Source: Selenomonadaceae bacterium (GTDB lineage Bacteria; Bacillota; Negativicutes; Selenomonadales; Selenomonadaceae). Taken from it: a DNA stretch of 5,760 nt. The position numbers and the translations under genes are program-made. The notes beneath the pieces were generated by a model. The model was given only the letters and a program-made list of their open reading frames with translations, was not told the origin of the DNA and searched no databases. Shown here one piece after another: positions 1 to 5,584 of the stretch (position 1 is the first letter of the stretch; each line of letters opens with the position of its first letter). The stretch lies in NCBI GenBank assembly GCA_016286075.1, contig JAEERZ010000149.1, positions 1-5,760 on the forward strand. Direction: 5' to 3'.

Positions 1-78
1 TTTACCTCCTTCAACGGTTGTGCCTCCCGCCACATCAAGCAAATCTGCCGTTCCCGGATTGATATACATAAACGACAT
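1..78 (-). CDS. Unidentified phage tail-region protein, N-terminal 26 codons only
   Basis: An open frame starts at ATG 78 and runs off the window at position 1 without a stop. It was translated by hand and is too short to stand alone as an ORF here. The start is well supported: an AGGAGGG Shine-Dalgarno at 91-85 lies 6 bases upstream, and the gap after the preceding gene is only 14 bases. The visible N terminus reads MSFMYINPGTADLLDV, followed by a Gly/Thr-rich stretch (AGGTTVEGG). No domain can be named from this much sequence. By position, downstream of the tape measure gene, it should belong to the distal tail or baseplate, which is inference. Its YIN-P-TA start resembles residues 8-14 of the preceding protein. 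A second in-frame ATG at 69 is less likely because it is farther from the Shine-Dalgarno. Confidence 0.7.
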   Translation of the reverse strand, partial: MSFMYINPGTADLLDVAGGTTVEGGK

Positions 79-92
79 GGAAATCCCTCCTG

Positions 93-509
93 TCAGGCCA
101 CGACGACTTTGCCCGTAGCGTTGATTGTGACGCTTGCGTCCTTCTGCGGCGTTTCGGTGCTGGAACTGGACGCTTTCGCCCAAAAGATAACGTTTGCTGC
201 AGCGACGTCGGAAAGCGATAGTGTATCTCCCCACGTCGCCGAGGCAAGAGCCGCCGCGCTGTCCTCGTAGGAATCATCTGCCGCTACCTTCCATTTGTCC
301 GCGCTCTCCCCGGAAATGGCGATGGACACATCGCCGTCGATCTTGAATCCCTCATCACATCGGACGGCACATTTCACGGCGGCCTCCTCGTTTTTCGCGG
401 CATCGAGCGTCACGGCAATGGGAGACGTTCCCGCCCCGGTGCTGGCCTCCGTGCCGTCCGTGCCACCAGCCGTTGGATTGTTGATGTATATATGCAGTTG
501 ATTCGCCAT
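93..509 (-). CDS. Small beta-rich phage structural protein of unknown role, 138 aa
   Basis: The function is not recognised with certainty. From ATG 509 the product is 138 residues, rich in Ala, Ser and Thr, with no long hydrophobic segment and no signal peptide. Alternating polar and hydrophobic residues suggest beta strands, for example VSIAISG at 61-67 and SVTINATGKVVV at 126-137. Its last 40 residues (TLSLSDV, NVIFWAKA, an SSSSTETP loop, DASVTIN) read like an Ig-like or bacterial-fold sandwich as found on virion surfaces; this is inference from pattern only. There are two cysteines, at 47 and 51. The start was chosen because GGAGG at 522-518 is 8 bases before ATG 509. An in-frame TTG at 524 precedes the Shine-Dalgarno, and ATG 515 is only 2 bases from it. 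It follows the 110-residue tail protein by 2 bases, so the two are probably translated together. A distal tail or baseplate component is most likely; a decoration protein is an alternative. Confidence 0.75.
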   Translation of the reverse strand: MANQLHIYINNPTAGGTDGTEASTGAGTSPIAVTLDAAKNEEAAVKCAVRCDEGFKIDGDVSIAISGESADKWKVAADDSYEDSAAALASATWGDTLSLSDVAAANVIFWAKASSSSTETPQKDASVTINATGKVVVA

Positions 510-511
510 TC

Positions 512-844
512 TCATAACCTCCAAAACTCAAGCTTCAAATCGTAGTGGTCAGGGAATCGGTGAACGTATCGCCAGCTTTTCACCACGACACGAAGATTTC
601 TATGGATGATGCCTGCCTCGTCCTCCACGTCCACAGGCTGGCGGCTGTCCCAATACTGTTTTATGATTCGCCATCCCGCCGCGCTGACCGTTACGGTGCA
701 TCCGATTTTATCCCCCGCCTCAATATGCCCGTAATCCTGCACCGCTACTCCGCCGAGAATTTCCACGGTTTCCTGCCGGTCGTCAGGCGTGGTTTCCCAG
801 TTTTCGACGGAAAGCGTCCTCACGCCGCCGATGTCAATATGCAT
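512..844 (-). CDS. Small phage tail protein after the tape measure gene (possible lambda gpM or minimal Dit analogue), 110 aa
   Basis: This gene encodes a soluble 110-residue protein with many predicted strands and no catalytic motif. Features include VQDYG-H-EAGDKIG at 35-48, an aromatic-rich C-terminal half (WRIIKQYWDSRQPVDVEDEAG at 58-78) and a strand pattern ending in VVVKSWRYVHRF and YDLKLEFWRL. In siphoviruses the gene after the tape measure gene usually encodes the first ring of the tail tip (Dit, or gpM in lambda, 109 residues). Size and position fit a gpM-like role, but I see no diagnostic sequence match, so this is inference. The start at ATG 844 is favoured because GGAGAG at 858-853 is 8 bases upstream; an in-frame GTG at 853 overlaps that Shine-Dalgarno. 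The gene overlaps the tape measure gene by 11 bases, suggesting coupled translation. Confidence 0.8.
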   Translation of the reverse strand: MHIDIGGVRTLSVENWETTPDDRQETVEILGGVAVQDYGHIEAGDKIGCTVTVSAAGWRIIKQYWDSRQPVDVEDEAGIIHRNLRVVVKSWRYVHRFPDHYDLKLEFWRL

Positions 845-2993
845 TATCGTCACTCTCCAATGCGTTCTCGATGGCAGGCGTGATTTTGTCCGCCACCGCG
901 TTCGCCAATATCTGCATCCCTTCGTTGTCCTGCGTCACCGCATTCTCGATATTTACATTAATTTCAATGGGATGGGATTTGTACTCCGGGGGGAATTGCG
1001 GCGGTATCGGCTCTCCTGCATTGGGATTTATAGGCTGCCAATCCCCGCCAGCCGGACGGATGACATTTCTCGCATCTCTGTCACGGTCAAGGGCGCGGTA
1101 AAAGTCGGCGTTGGGCGAGAAATAAGGCAGGAGATTTTCCAGCATATGCTGCTGCGCTTGCTGGAACGCCTCGACGTCCTCCGGCTTGATGTTTAGGTCT
1201 TTCTCCGACAGACCGTTCTGCCGCATATATGTGCGCCGCAGGCCTTCCTCGCCACCGCGCTGGTATGCCTTGAACTGTTCCCGCTGGGATTTCAGGATTT
1301 GCATCGCAGCGTTCCGCTGCGCCTCCATTTTCTGCCGCTCAGCCGCCTCCGTAGCCTTGACCTCATCCAACCCTTTCTGAATCCACGCCTGCTTTTCCCG
1401 CTCGATTTGGTTGAGCCGCTTTTGAAGCGACGTTTCATAGATATTGTCGAGATATGCCGCTGTCTGCTCCGAAAACTCGCGGACGGCCCTGTCCTTTTGC
1501 ATTTGGGCATTTTGGTCAATCAGGGAGAGGGAATCCTTGTCCGGCTCGGCGTGATATTCCTTCGCCATCGCCGCAAGTTCCTGCTTGTACTTCTCGGCCT
1601 GCCTGTCGATAGCGGCGAGCTTGTTGTCAATGTCGGTGTTGAGAGCAGAGTCTAACGAATACTGAATCGTGTCATCGAATTTGACAAGCCTGTCCGCATA
1701 GGCGTCAAGCTCCTTCTCGCGGATTTTTGCCCGCGCCTCTGCTTTTTTGCGCTCCGCCTCTTCAGCGGCCTGAAGTTCTCTTTCCGCTTCCTCCTTCATG
1801 GCGGCGTCGTATTCGGCGCGGGTGTATCCAAACTGATAGCGGAGATTCTTATAACGCTTCCGGATTGTCTCCGACATCTCACTGAAGGATTGCGAAAGGG
1901 AATTGACGACTTCAGTGACCTTCGGAGCGATATCCACGAGAAAGGGCAGGAACGCCGCGCCAATCGACACCTTAATCTGGTCGATGGACAGATCCAGTTC
2001 CTTCATTTGGTCGTCCAGCGCTTTCGACTGAGCGACGAATTCCTCCGCGCTCTTATTGTCGAAGAGGCCGCCCATCCGGGCACGGGTCTGCTCAATTTGC
2101 TCGTAATTGGCAAGCACGTCGCGGAGAGCGTCAGCACCTGTCCCCAGCGCGGAGAAGTATTCGTTTGTCATTCCCGCACTCTTCGCGGTCTGGTAGCCCT
2201 CCGCGAGTCTTTTTAGCTGCTCGTTATAGCCGACAAGATTGCCCTGCTCGTCCTGCAGAGATACACCGAAACGCGCAAGACCCTCACGCGCGGATTCGCC
2301 AGCGGCCCCCACGGACTGAATCCGTTTGTCGAGCCCCGTGATGAAACGGGAGAATGCCTCCTTATCTGCACCGCCCAATGCAAGAGCGGCAGACAATCCC
2401 TGCGCCTCCTTCGCCGAGACATTCAGTTGCTCCGCAAAACGCCCCAGTTCCTGTCCTGACTTGGCGGCATACTGTGTCATCTCGGCGAGTCCCACCGCCA
2501 GCGCAGCGATTGCCGTCACCGTCAATCCGACCGTAACGCCAACAGCCTCTACAGCGGCAGCCGACACACCGGCCTCGGAGGAAAGCCCCCGGAGCGCGGC
2601 TTCCCACTTCGAAACTTCCAGTTCCTGCAACAGAACGCTGTTGGAGAGTTTCCCCTTAATGCCAGCGCCCACCTTCTTATCGCCGGAGGCTTTTTCATAC
2701 TGCTCCTTGAGAAGCTGCAGCTTTGTCCTTTGGACGTCGAGGATTTCATTCAGCCGTGCTTCTTTGACGTGGAGCTTGTCGATTTCCGTCCCTGCGCCCT
2801 CGAGGTTCGTGAGGTCGATTTCCGCGCGGATTTCCAGTTGCTTCGCCCGGTGGTTCAGCTTCGTGATCATTTCCGAGACGGTCTTGTCCGCCACCGCAGC
2901 GTCAAGGTCAAGCTGCTCAAGGTCGAGTTCCAGCCCCACGGAAAGTTCCGCAATCTGGTAATCTCCCGTGCCTATTCCGCTCTTTCTCGGCAT
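834..2993 (-). CDS. Phage tail tape measure protein, 719 aa
   Basis: The tape measure protein sets tail length by spanning the lumen of the growing tube and leaves the tail during DNA ejection. The 719-residue product shows the family's architecture. The N-terminal helical, charged region (about 20-140) contains likely coiled coil. A hydrophobic Gly/Ala/Val segment follows at about 148-170 (VEAVGVTVGLTVTAIAALAV), then an Ala- and Gly-rich body with the ARFGVSL and ALGTGADALRDVL motifs common in tape measures. A second apolar stretch lies at 343-363, and long Glu/Lys/Arg/Ala coiled coils at about 395-435 and 518-578. A Pro-rich linker (about 646-673) leads to a conserved-looking tail with INVNIENAVTQDNEGM. 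No peptidase or lytic domain is visible. ATG 2993 has GGGGAGG at 3007-3001, 7 bases upstream, the strongest Shine-Dalgarno in the window. It follows the frameshifted chaperone gene by 15 bases, which is the invariant order in siphoviruses. Confidence 0.96.
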   Translation of the reverse strand: MPRKSGIGTGDYQIAELSVGLELDLEQLDLDAAVADKTVSEMITKLNHRAKQLEIRAEIDLTNLEGAGTEIDKLHVKEARLNEILDVQRTKLQLLKEQYEKASGDKKVGAGIKGKLSNSVLLQELEVSKWEAALRGLSSEAGVSAAAVEAVGVTVGLTVTAIAALAVGLAEMTQYAAKSGQELGRFAEQLNVSAKEAQGLSAALALGGADKEAFSRFITGLDKRIQSVGAAGESAREGLARFGVSLQDEQGNLVGYNEQLKRLAEGYQTAKSAGMTNEYFSALGTGADALRDVLANYEQIEQTRARMGGLFDNKSAEEFVAQSKALDDQMKELDLSIDQIKVSIGAAFLPFLVDIAPKVTEVVNSLSQSFSEMSETIRKRYKNLRYQFGYTRAEYDAAMKEEAERELQAAEEAERKKAEARAKIREKELDAYADRLVKFDDTIQYSLDSALNTDIDNKLAAIDRQAEKYKQELAAMAKEYHAEPDKDSLSLIDQNAQMQKDRAVREFSEQTAAYLDNIYETSLQKRLNQIEREKQAWIQKGLDEVKATEAAERQKMEAQRNAAMQILKSQREQFKAYQRGGEEGLRRTYMRQNGLSEKDLNIKPEDVEAFQQAQQHMLENLLPYFSPNADFYRALDRDRDARNVIRPAGGDWQPINPNAGEPIPPQFPPEYKSHPIEINVNIENAVTQDNEGMQILANAVADKITPAIENALESDDNAY

Positions 2994-3008
2994 GCTTTCA
3001 CCTCCCCG

Positions 3009-3493
3009 TTACAGCGGCAGAATGTCCTCAATGAATCCGCGCTTCGGCGCATTGTCAATCTTGTCCAGCACCACGATCTGAAGCATGATGATTTCAATCT
3101 CGGTCTCGTCGATCTCCCGCACCGTCCAATGGTACGCCTCCTGCAGCTGGCGGTAGAAATTAACGAGCCATTCCAGCGGAGACAGGCTTACCTGCCGTCT
3201 GTCCCCGCCTCGGCGTTTGGGATTTTGTCGAGCTTCTCGAACACGAGGCTGAGTATCCACTTCGCCGCTTCGTTGTACGCGGGAAGCACGTCGGAAACTT
3301 CAACCCCTGCCTCAATCTGCTCCTTGTCGATATCGTAGATCAGTGCGAGGATTTCCACGCGATGGGACAGGATATCCGAGATGGACAGTCCTTTTGCCTC
3401 GCTGTCGTGCTCGACGATAGCCCGCCACACTTTCATGGTGGGACGCTTCGGAGAATGTTCCTTTCCATTCAGAATGAGCTTCGGTTGTTCCAT
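3009..3493 (-). CDS. Tail assembly chaperone, -1 frameshifted long form (gpGT-like), 161 aa
   Basis: This is the fused product made when ribosomes slip back one base at the CCCAAAC heptamer (3221-3215). The first 93 residues equal those of the short chaperone through Asn93. Reading then continues in the -1 frame for 68 residues to TAA at 3011-3009. The added domain begins with a basic stretch (RRGGDRRQ) and has the Trp/Tyr-rich PLEWLVNFYRQLQEAYHW segment typical of the T domain of phage chaperones, then an acidic helix (REIDETEIEIIMLQ). In lambda the G part coats the tape measure protein and the T part recruits tube subunits; the same role is inferred here. The -1 frame is open back to a GTG at 3260, but that start has no Shine-Dalgarno and lies inside the first gene, so frameshifting is the credible route of expression. 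Confidence 0.88.
3176..3208 (-). promoter_or_regulatory. Stem-loop stimulating the -1 frameshift
   Basis: GCGGGGACAG (3208-3199) pairs with CTGTCTCCGC (3185-3176), giving ten base pairs with a single G-U wobble. A further G-U pair is possible between 3209 and 3175. The 13-base loop (3198-3186) contains the zero-frame TAA stop. The stem starts 6 bases after the slippery heptamer, inside the 5 to 9 base spacing known for -1 frameshift stimulators. A pseudoknot with downstream sequence was not assessed. Confidence 0.85.
3188..3493 (-). CDS. Tail assembly chaperone, zero-frame short form (gpG-like), 101 aa
   Basis: This cytoplasmic chaperone is needed for tail assembly but is usually absent from the virion. 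Its identity rests on three points: position between the tube and tape measure genes, a size of about 100 residues, and the overlapping downstream frame with a frameshift signal. The sequence begins with a short strand (PKLILNGKE), followed by helices with RPTMKVWRAIVEHD at 18-30 and SDILSHRVEILALIYD at 39-54, and the amphipathic AAKWILSLVFEKLDKI at 76-91. This matches the mostly helical fold of Gram-positive phage chaperones. The last eight residues (AEAGTDGR) are specific to this form, which ends at TAA 3190-3188. ATG 3493 is supported by AGAGGAG at 3509-3503, 9 bases upstream, and follows the tube gene after 18 bases. The short form should be far more abundant than the fusion. Confidence 0.93.
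   Translation of the reverse strand: MEQPKLILNGKEHSPKRPTMKVWRAIVEHDSEAKGLSISDILSHRVEILALIYDIDKEQIEAGVEVSDVLPAYNEAAKWILSLVFEKLDKIPNAEAGTDGR
3215..3221 (-). promoter_or_regulatory. Programmed -1 ribosomal frameshift slippery heptamer CCCAAAC
   Basis: On the minus strand the zero-frame codons ATC CCA AAC carry the heptamer C CCA AAC, an exact X-XXY-YYZ slippery site in the correct register. Slipping back one base re-pairs the two tRNAs with CCC and AAA and enters the -1 frame that encodes the T-like domain. The site lies 24 bases before the zero-frame stop. A stem-loop follows after 6 bases. All elements are directly visible; actual use of the site is inferred from the conserved behaviour of this gene pair in tailed phages. 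Confidence 0.9.
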
Positions 3494-3511
3494 ATCGATT
3501 CACTCCTCTCA

Positions 3512-4102
3512 TCACTCGCCCGAGGGATCGACGCTCGTGTACCAGTTTTCGCCCGTCGCGGGGAGATAACCGTCCGCTTCCTCGTCCGCCTGATAGAGCG
3601 CCTTTTTGTCGTTGCGGTAAATGGCAATCGCCGTCATGGACGGCGTATTGAACTTGACGCCCTCTTCCTTCGTCTGCGCTGTTTCGGACGGCTCGGAGAA
3701 CTGAACCTTGAGGAACTTGACATACCGCTTCTTCCCGTTACGTTTCGTCGTTTCAAACATGATGGCGAAATAGGGCGGATTGTCCCCGCTGGCCACGGTC
3801 ATCACACCGTTTTCGATTTCATGGCCAAGAAGCAGCGCCTTGTACTCCAGCGGAAGCGTGGCGGTGTCAATCGTGAGATTGAACTTGGACGTGACATTTG
3901 CCGTGTCCACGGCCTGATTGTCAGCGTACAGCGTGGCTTCTTCGTTCTGCGGTTCGATGCTTACGGATTGCAGCCACGGGAAAGCGATGACGCTGTCATA
4001 AGTCGCCTGTCCGTCTGCCGGGTCGCTCAGCATCTTCGCGATGTGGAAATTGTCTACGCCGATAAACGGCGAATTCGTGATTCCGCTCGTCGGTGCGGTC
4101 AT
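3512..4102 (-). CDS. Major tail tube protein, phi13 family, 196 aa
   Basis: This is the subunit whose stacked hexameric rings form the tail tube through which DNA passes. The 196-residue length is normal for the phi13-type major tail proteins of Gram-positive siphoviruses. Family-like features are an early GVDNFHIAKML segment at 15-25 followed by ATYD at 33-36, a strand region with SVSIEPQNEEATLYADNQ at 46-63, the LPLEYKALLLGHE segment at 83-95, and a central beta half with PPYFAIMFETTKRNGKKRYV at 109-128 and PSMTAIAIYR at 154-163. The C terminus (ENWYTSVDPSGE) is acidic and lacks an added Ig-like domain, which some tube proteins carry. ATG 4102 overlaps the terminator gene's stop as ATGA, and AGGAG lies at 4117-4113, 10 bases upstream. 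It lies just before the chaperone and tape measure genes, and no sheath gene accompanies it, which supports siphovirus morphology. Confidence 0.92.
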   Translation of the reverse strand: MTAPTSGITNSPFIGVDNFHIAKMLSDPADGQATYDSVIAFPWLQSVSIEPQNEEATLYADNQAVDTANVTSKFNLTIDTATLPLEYKALLLGHEIENGVMTVASGDNPPYFAIMFETTKRNGKKRYVKFLKVQFSEPSETAQTKEEGVKFNTPSMTAIAIYRNDKKALYQADEEADGYLPATGENWYTSVDPSGE

Positions 4103-4461
4103 GATTCATCAACTCCTATTCTGTAATCAACGACGAGAATTCGCAGCCCGTCGTCATAGATCTCGTTTGTCTGAACGCGCATGAAACCAATGCCGCGCAT
4201 AATCCTCTGCACATCGGCATAAAGGCTGCTATACTGCCCGTCCTTCGTCATGATGTGGATTCGTATCGTCACGCGCCGCTCAATCTCTGCATTGTCGGCA
4301 TGGAGCGCCGGAACGTCTGAAAGCGTCGAATAGACAATGACGGGATAGCTTCCCGCGTCGGGTCCGTGCAGATGATAAATGCCTTTCTTGCCGCCCTTCA
4401 GCTTCGACACGAGCGCCCTGTTGGTCGAAAGAGCTTCATATACCGCCGCCATAACATTCAA
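4099..4461 (-). CDS. Tail terminator / tail completion protein, DUF3168 (gp17-like) family, 120 aa
   Basis: Proteins of this family form a ring that caps the tail tube at its head-proximal end and stops polymerisation (SPP1 gp17, lambda gpU). The 120 residues show the family pattern: a short N-terminal helix (AAVYEALSTNRAL at 5-17), IYHLHGPDAGSYPVIVYS at 28-45, then ERRVTIRIHIMTKDG at 61-75, a helix (YADVQRIMRGIGF) and a final strand (RILVVDYRIGVDES). The likely start is a rare TTG at 4461: GAGGGGG at 4476-4470 is 8 bases upstream, and TTGA overlaps the previous stop. The next in-frame ATG at 4452 is 17 bases from that Shine-Dalgarno, too far for good use. Its position directly before the tube gene agrees with the assignment. 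Confidence 0.88.
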   Translation of the reverse strand: MNVMAAVYEALSTNRALVSKLKGGKKGIYHLHGPDAGSYPVIVYSTLSDVPALHADNAEIERRVTIRIHIMTKDGQYSSLYADVQRIMRGIGFMRVQTNEIYDDGLRILVVDYRIGVDES

Positions 4462-4883
4462 GATGTATTCCCCCTCACGGCTTTCCTGACGGCATCGGTC
4501 ACGTCCTCCAACACCTCACCCCGAAGCGCATCAAACGCAGGATAGAGGAACGGTCTCCCTTTCGTCGGCGAGAATTCGATGATCTGCCCGTAAAGGTAGC
4601 CCTTCTTGTTCTTCGCGTTTGCCGAGATTCCGAGGGCCGTGCCGTCCTGGTGGCGTTTCTCGACCTTTATCGAACCGATAAGATTTCCCGTCCGGACGGC
4701 GTTCTGGTTCCGGAGGTTATCCCGCGCCCGCTCGGCGATTTTCTCCGCGCCCGCGTGAAGAGCCTCCGTCGCGGCAGGGAGAACGTTGTCCCCCATCTTC
4801 CGAAGCTCGGACGCGATATACCCACGGGGCAGCGCCGCCGCTCCTCGAAAGAATGTATTTCCCCGTCTACGCCTCCTCGACAT
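4458..4883 (-). CDS. HK97 gp10-like head-tail joining protein, 141 aa
   Basis: This small protein belongs to the head-tail interface or tail completion group named after HK97 gp10. The diagnostic core is present: a long N-terminal helix with ALHAGAEKIAERARDNL at 41-57, the RTGNLIGSI turn at 64-72 (the usual R-T-G-x-L-x-x-S-I), a strand region with GTALGISANA at 81-90, YLYGQIIEFSPTKGRPFLYPAFD at 96-118, and a closing helix to residue 137. It differs in a 20-residue extension at the N terminus that includes five consecutive arginines (3-7). No in-frame ATG, GTG or TTG exists between residue 1 and Met30, which would cut into the first helix, so the extension is probably real. ATG 4883 overlaps the adaptor gene by 17 bases, with GGGAG about 10 bases upstream. 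It is preceded by the adaptor and followed by the terminator, the normal order. Confidence 0.9.
   Translation of the reverse strand: MSRRRRRGNTFFRGAAALPRGYIASELRKMGDNVLPAATEALHAGAEKIAERARDNLRNQNAVRTGNLIGSIKVEKRHQDGTALGISANAKNKKGYLYGQIIEFSPTKGRPFLYPAFDALRGEVLEDVTDAVRKAVRGNTS
4470..4476 (-). promoter_or_regulatory. Ribosome binding site deciding the TTG start of the tail terminator gene
   Basis: GAGGGGG on the minus strand ends 8 bases before TTG 4461. The same motif and spacing occur before the GTG start of the gp6-like gene. The next ATG, at 4452, is 17 bases away, so TTG is the better start. Confidence 0.7.
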
Positions 4884-5238
4884 CTTCCACCAACTCCCGG
4901 CATTCCATTACCGTCCACATTCTGCGGCTCTCAACGTCATACGGCGGAGAAACAAGTTCCAGCCGCTTACCTCGCCAGCGTATCTCATCCGTTGGCTGGA
5001 TATCCTCCCGCCAGCGTATGGTGACTCTATATCCCACTATATTTTCCGTTTCCTGTGCGCGTTCCCCGATCCTCGCGGAAATTGGGAGAACCTTTGCCCA
5101 TACTGTCGCCCGTGTGTGTATCTCTCCGGCTACTATATTCCCGTCTATATCTCGCGTCCTGTCGTGGTACAGGATTTCAATCCGCTCATGGAGATCGTCG
5201 ATGGTGACGCCCATTTCCCGTCCTCGCTGGATTGCCAT
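4867..5238 (-). CDS. Phage head-tail adaptor / head closure protein, SPP1 gp16 family, 123 aa
   Basis: The family (Phage_H_T_join) closes the portal channel after DNA packaging and gives the docking surface for the tail. Recognisable elements are the early DDLHERIEILYHDRTRDIDGN region at 14-34, TVWAKVLPISARIGERA at 45-61, YRVTIRWREDIQPTDEIRW at 70-88, the RGKRLELVSPPYDVESRR stretch at 89-106 and a final strand with TVMECRELVED. The 123-residue length is slightly above the usual 100 to 115. ATG 5238 shares its A with the upstream TGA stop, and GGGAGGTG at 5251-5244 lies 5 bases upstream, so the start is secure. An internal Met9 has no comparable Shine-Dalgarno. It lies between the gp6-like connector and the gp10-like protein, as in HK97 and SPP1-type operons. 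Confidence 0.9.
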   Translation of the reverse strand: MAIQRGREMGVTIDDLHERIEILYHDRTRDIDGNIVAGEIHTRATVWAKVLPISARIGERAQETENIVGYRVTIRWREDIQPTDEIRWRGKRLELVSPPYDVESRRMWTVMECRELVEDVEEA

Positions 5239-5519
5239 CAGAACACCTCCCGCCGAACATCCATCAAGAGTGCCCGTAAGGTCTTAACAAGCTCCTGATG
5301 ATTCGCGCCCTCGCGATTTTGGTAGAGATAGCCCACGGCATACAGAACGGCAATCTTGATCGCCGCCGAATTCTCCTCCCTCGTGAATGCCTCATCGTCA
5401 AGGCGTGACACCGCTTGGCAAAGGGCACGCGCCTTTTCAAGGCAGGAAGTGATGATTTCATCGTCAACTTCTCCGTCCACCCGCAGATATACCTTGGCTT
5501 CGTCAAGCGTCACAGACAC
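5238..5519 (-). CDS. gp6-like head-tail connector protein, 93 aa
   Basis: This is a small helical protein that forms a ring beneath the portal (HK97 gp6 / SPP1 gp15 class). Starting at GTG 5519, the product begins MSVTLDEAKVYLRVDGEVDD, the hallmark N terminus of the family, followed by EIITSCLEKARALCQAV at 21-37 and AAIKIAVLYAVGYLYQNRE at 52-70; total 93 residues, the usual size. The GTG is favoured because GAGGGGG at 5534-5528 lies exactly 8 bases upstream and the family starts here. An in-frame ATG at 5585 overlaps the capsid stop and would add 22 residues. It has no clear Shine-Dalgarno, and the added region encodes the hairpin at 5548-5567 rather than family sequence. The stop overlaps the adaptor start by one base. 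Confidence 0.9.
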   Translation of the reverse strand: MSVTLDEAKVYLRVDGEVDDEIITSCLEKARALCQAVSRLDDEAFTREENSAAIKIAVLYAVGYLYQNREGANHQELVKTLRALLMDVRREVF

Positions 5520-5527
5520 ACCGTTCA

Positions 5528-5534
5528 CCCCCTC
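5528..5534 (-). promoter_or_regulatory. Ribosome binding site deciding the GTG start of the gp6-like gene
   Basis: GAGGGGG on the minus strand ends 8 bases before GTG 5519. It lies downstream of the hairpin and outside its stem, so it remains accessible when the hairpin is folded. It argues against the upstream ATG at 5585. Confidence 0.75.
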
Positions 5535-5547
5535 ATATAGAGAAACA

Positions 5548-5567
5548 GGGAGCCGAGAACGGCTCCC
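5548..5567 (-). terminator. Hairpin between capsid and connector genes, likely partial terminator
   Basis: On the minus strand GGGAGCCG (5567-5560), loop TTCT and CGGCTCCC (5555-5548) form a perfect 8-bp GC-rich stem with a 4-base loop. It starts 17 bases after the capsid stop codon. The following bases (TGTTTCTCTATATG) are pyrimidine- and T-rich but lack an unbroken T run, so termination is probably incomplete. It would reduce transcription of the low-copy connector genes relative to capsid, or protect the capsid message from 3' decay. The structure is visible; its effect is inferred. Confidence 0.65.
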
Positions 5568-5584
5568 CATCTTCCCTCGCGTCA

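Noticed and set aside
510..524. Earlier starts (TTG 524 or ATG 515) for the 138-residue protein
   Set aside because: TTG 524 overlaps the GGAGG ribosome site and ATG 515 is only 2 bases from it, whereas ATG 509 is at 8 bases.
2326..2961. Plus-strand open frame of about 211 codons opposite the tape measure gene
   Set aside because: Its Ser/Ala-rich composition with long serine runs mirrors the charged coiled-coil codons on the other strand, and it has no ribosome site.
3009..3260. Independent gene starting at GTG 3260 in the -1 frame of the chaperone
   Set aside because: There is no Shine-Dalgarno and the first 15 codons lie within the upstream chaperone reading. The slippery heptamer and stem-loop explain expression of this frame better.
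3362..4126. Long plus-strand open frame of about 254 codons
   Set aside because: It lies opposite the tube and chaperone genes, has no Shine-Dalgarno or domain pattern, and is rich in Arg, Leu and Val as expected for the antisense of a GC-rich coding region.
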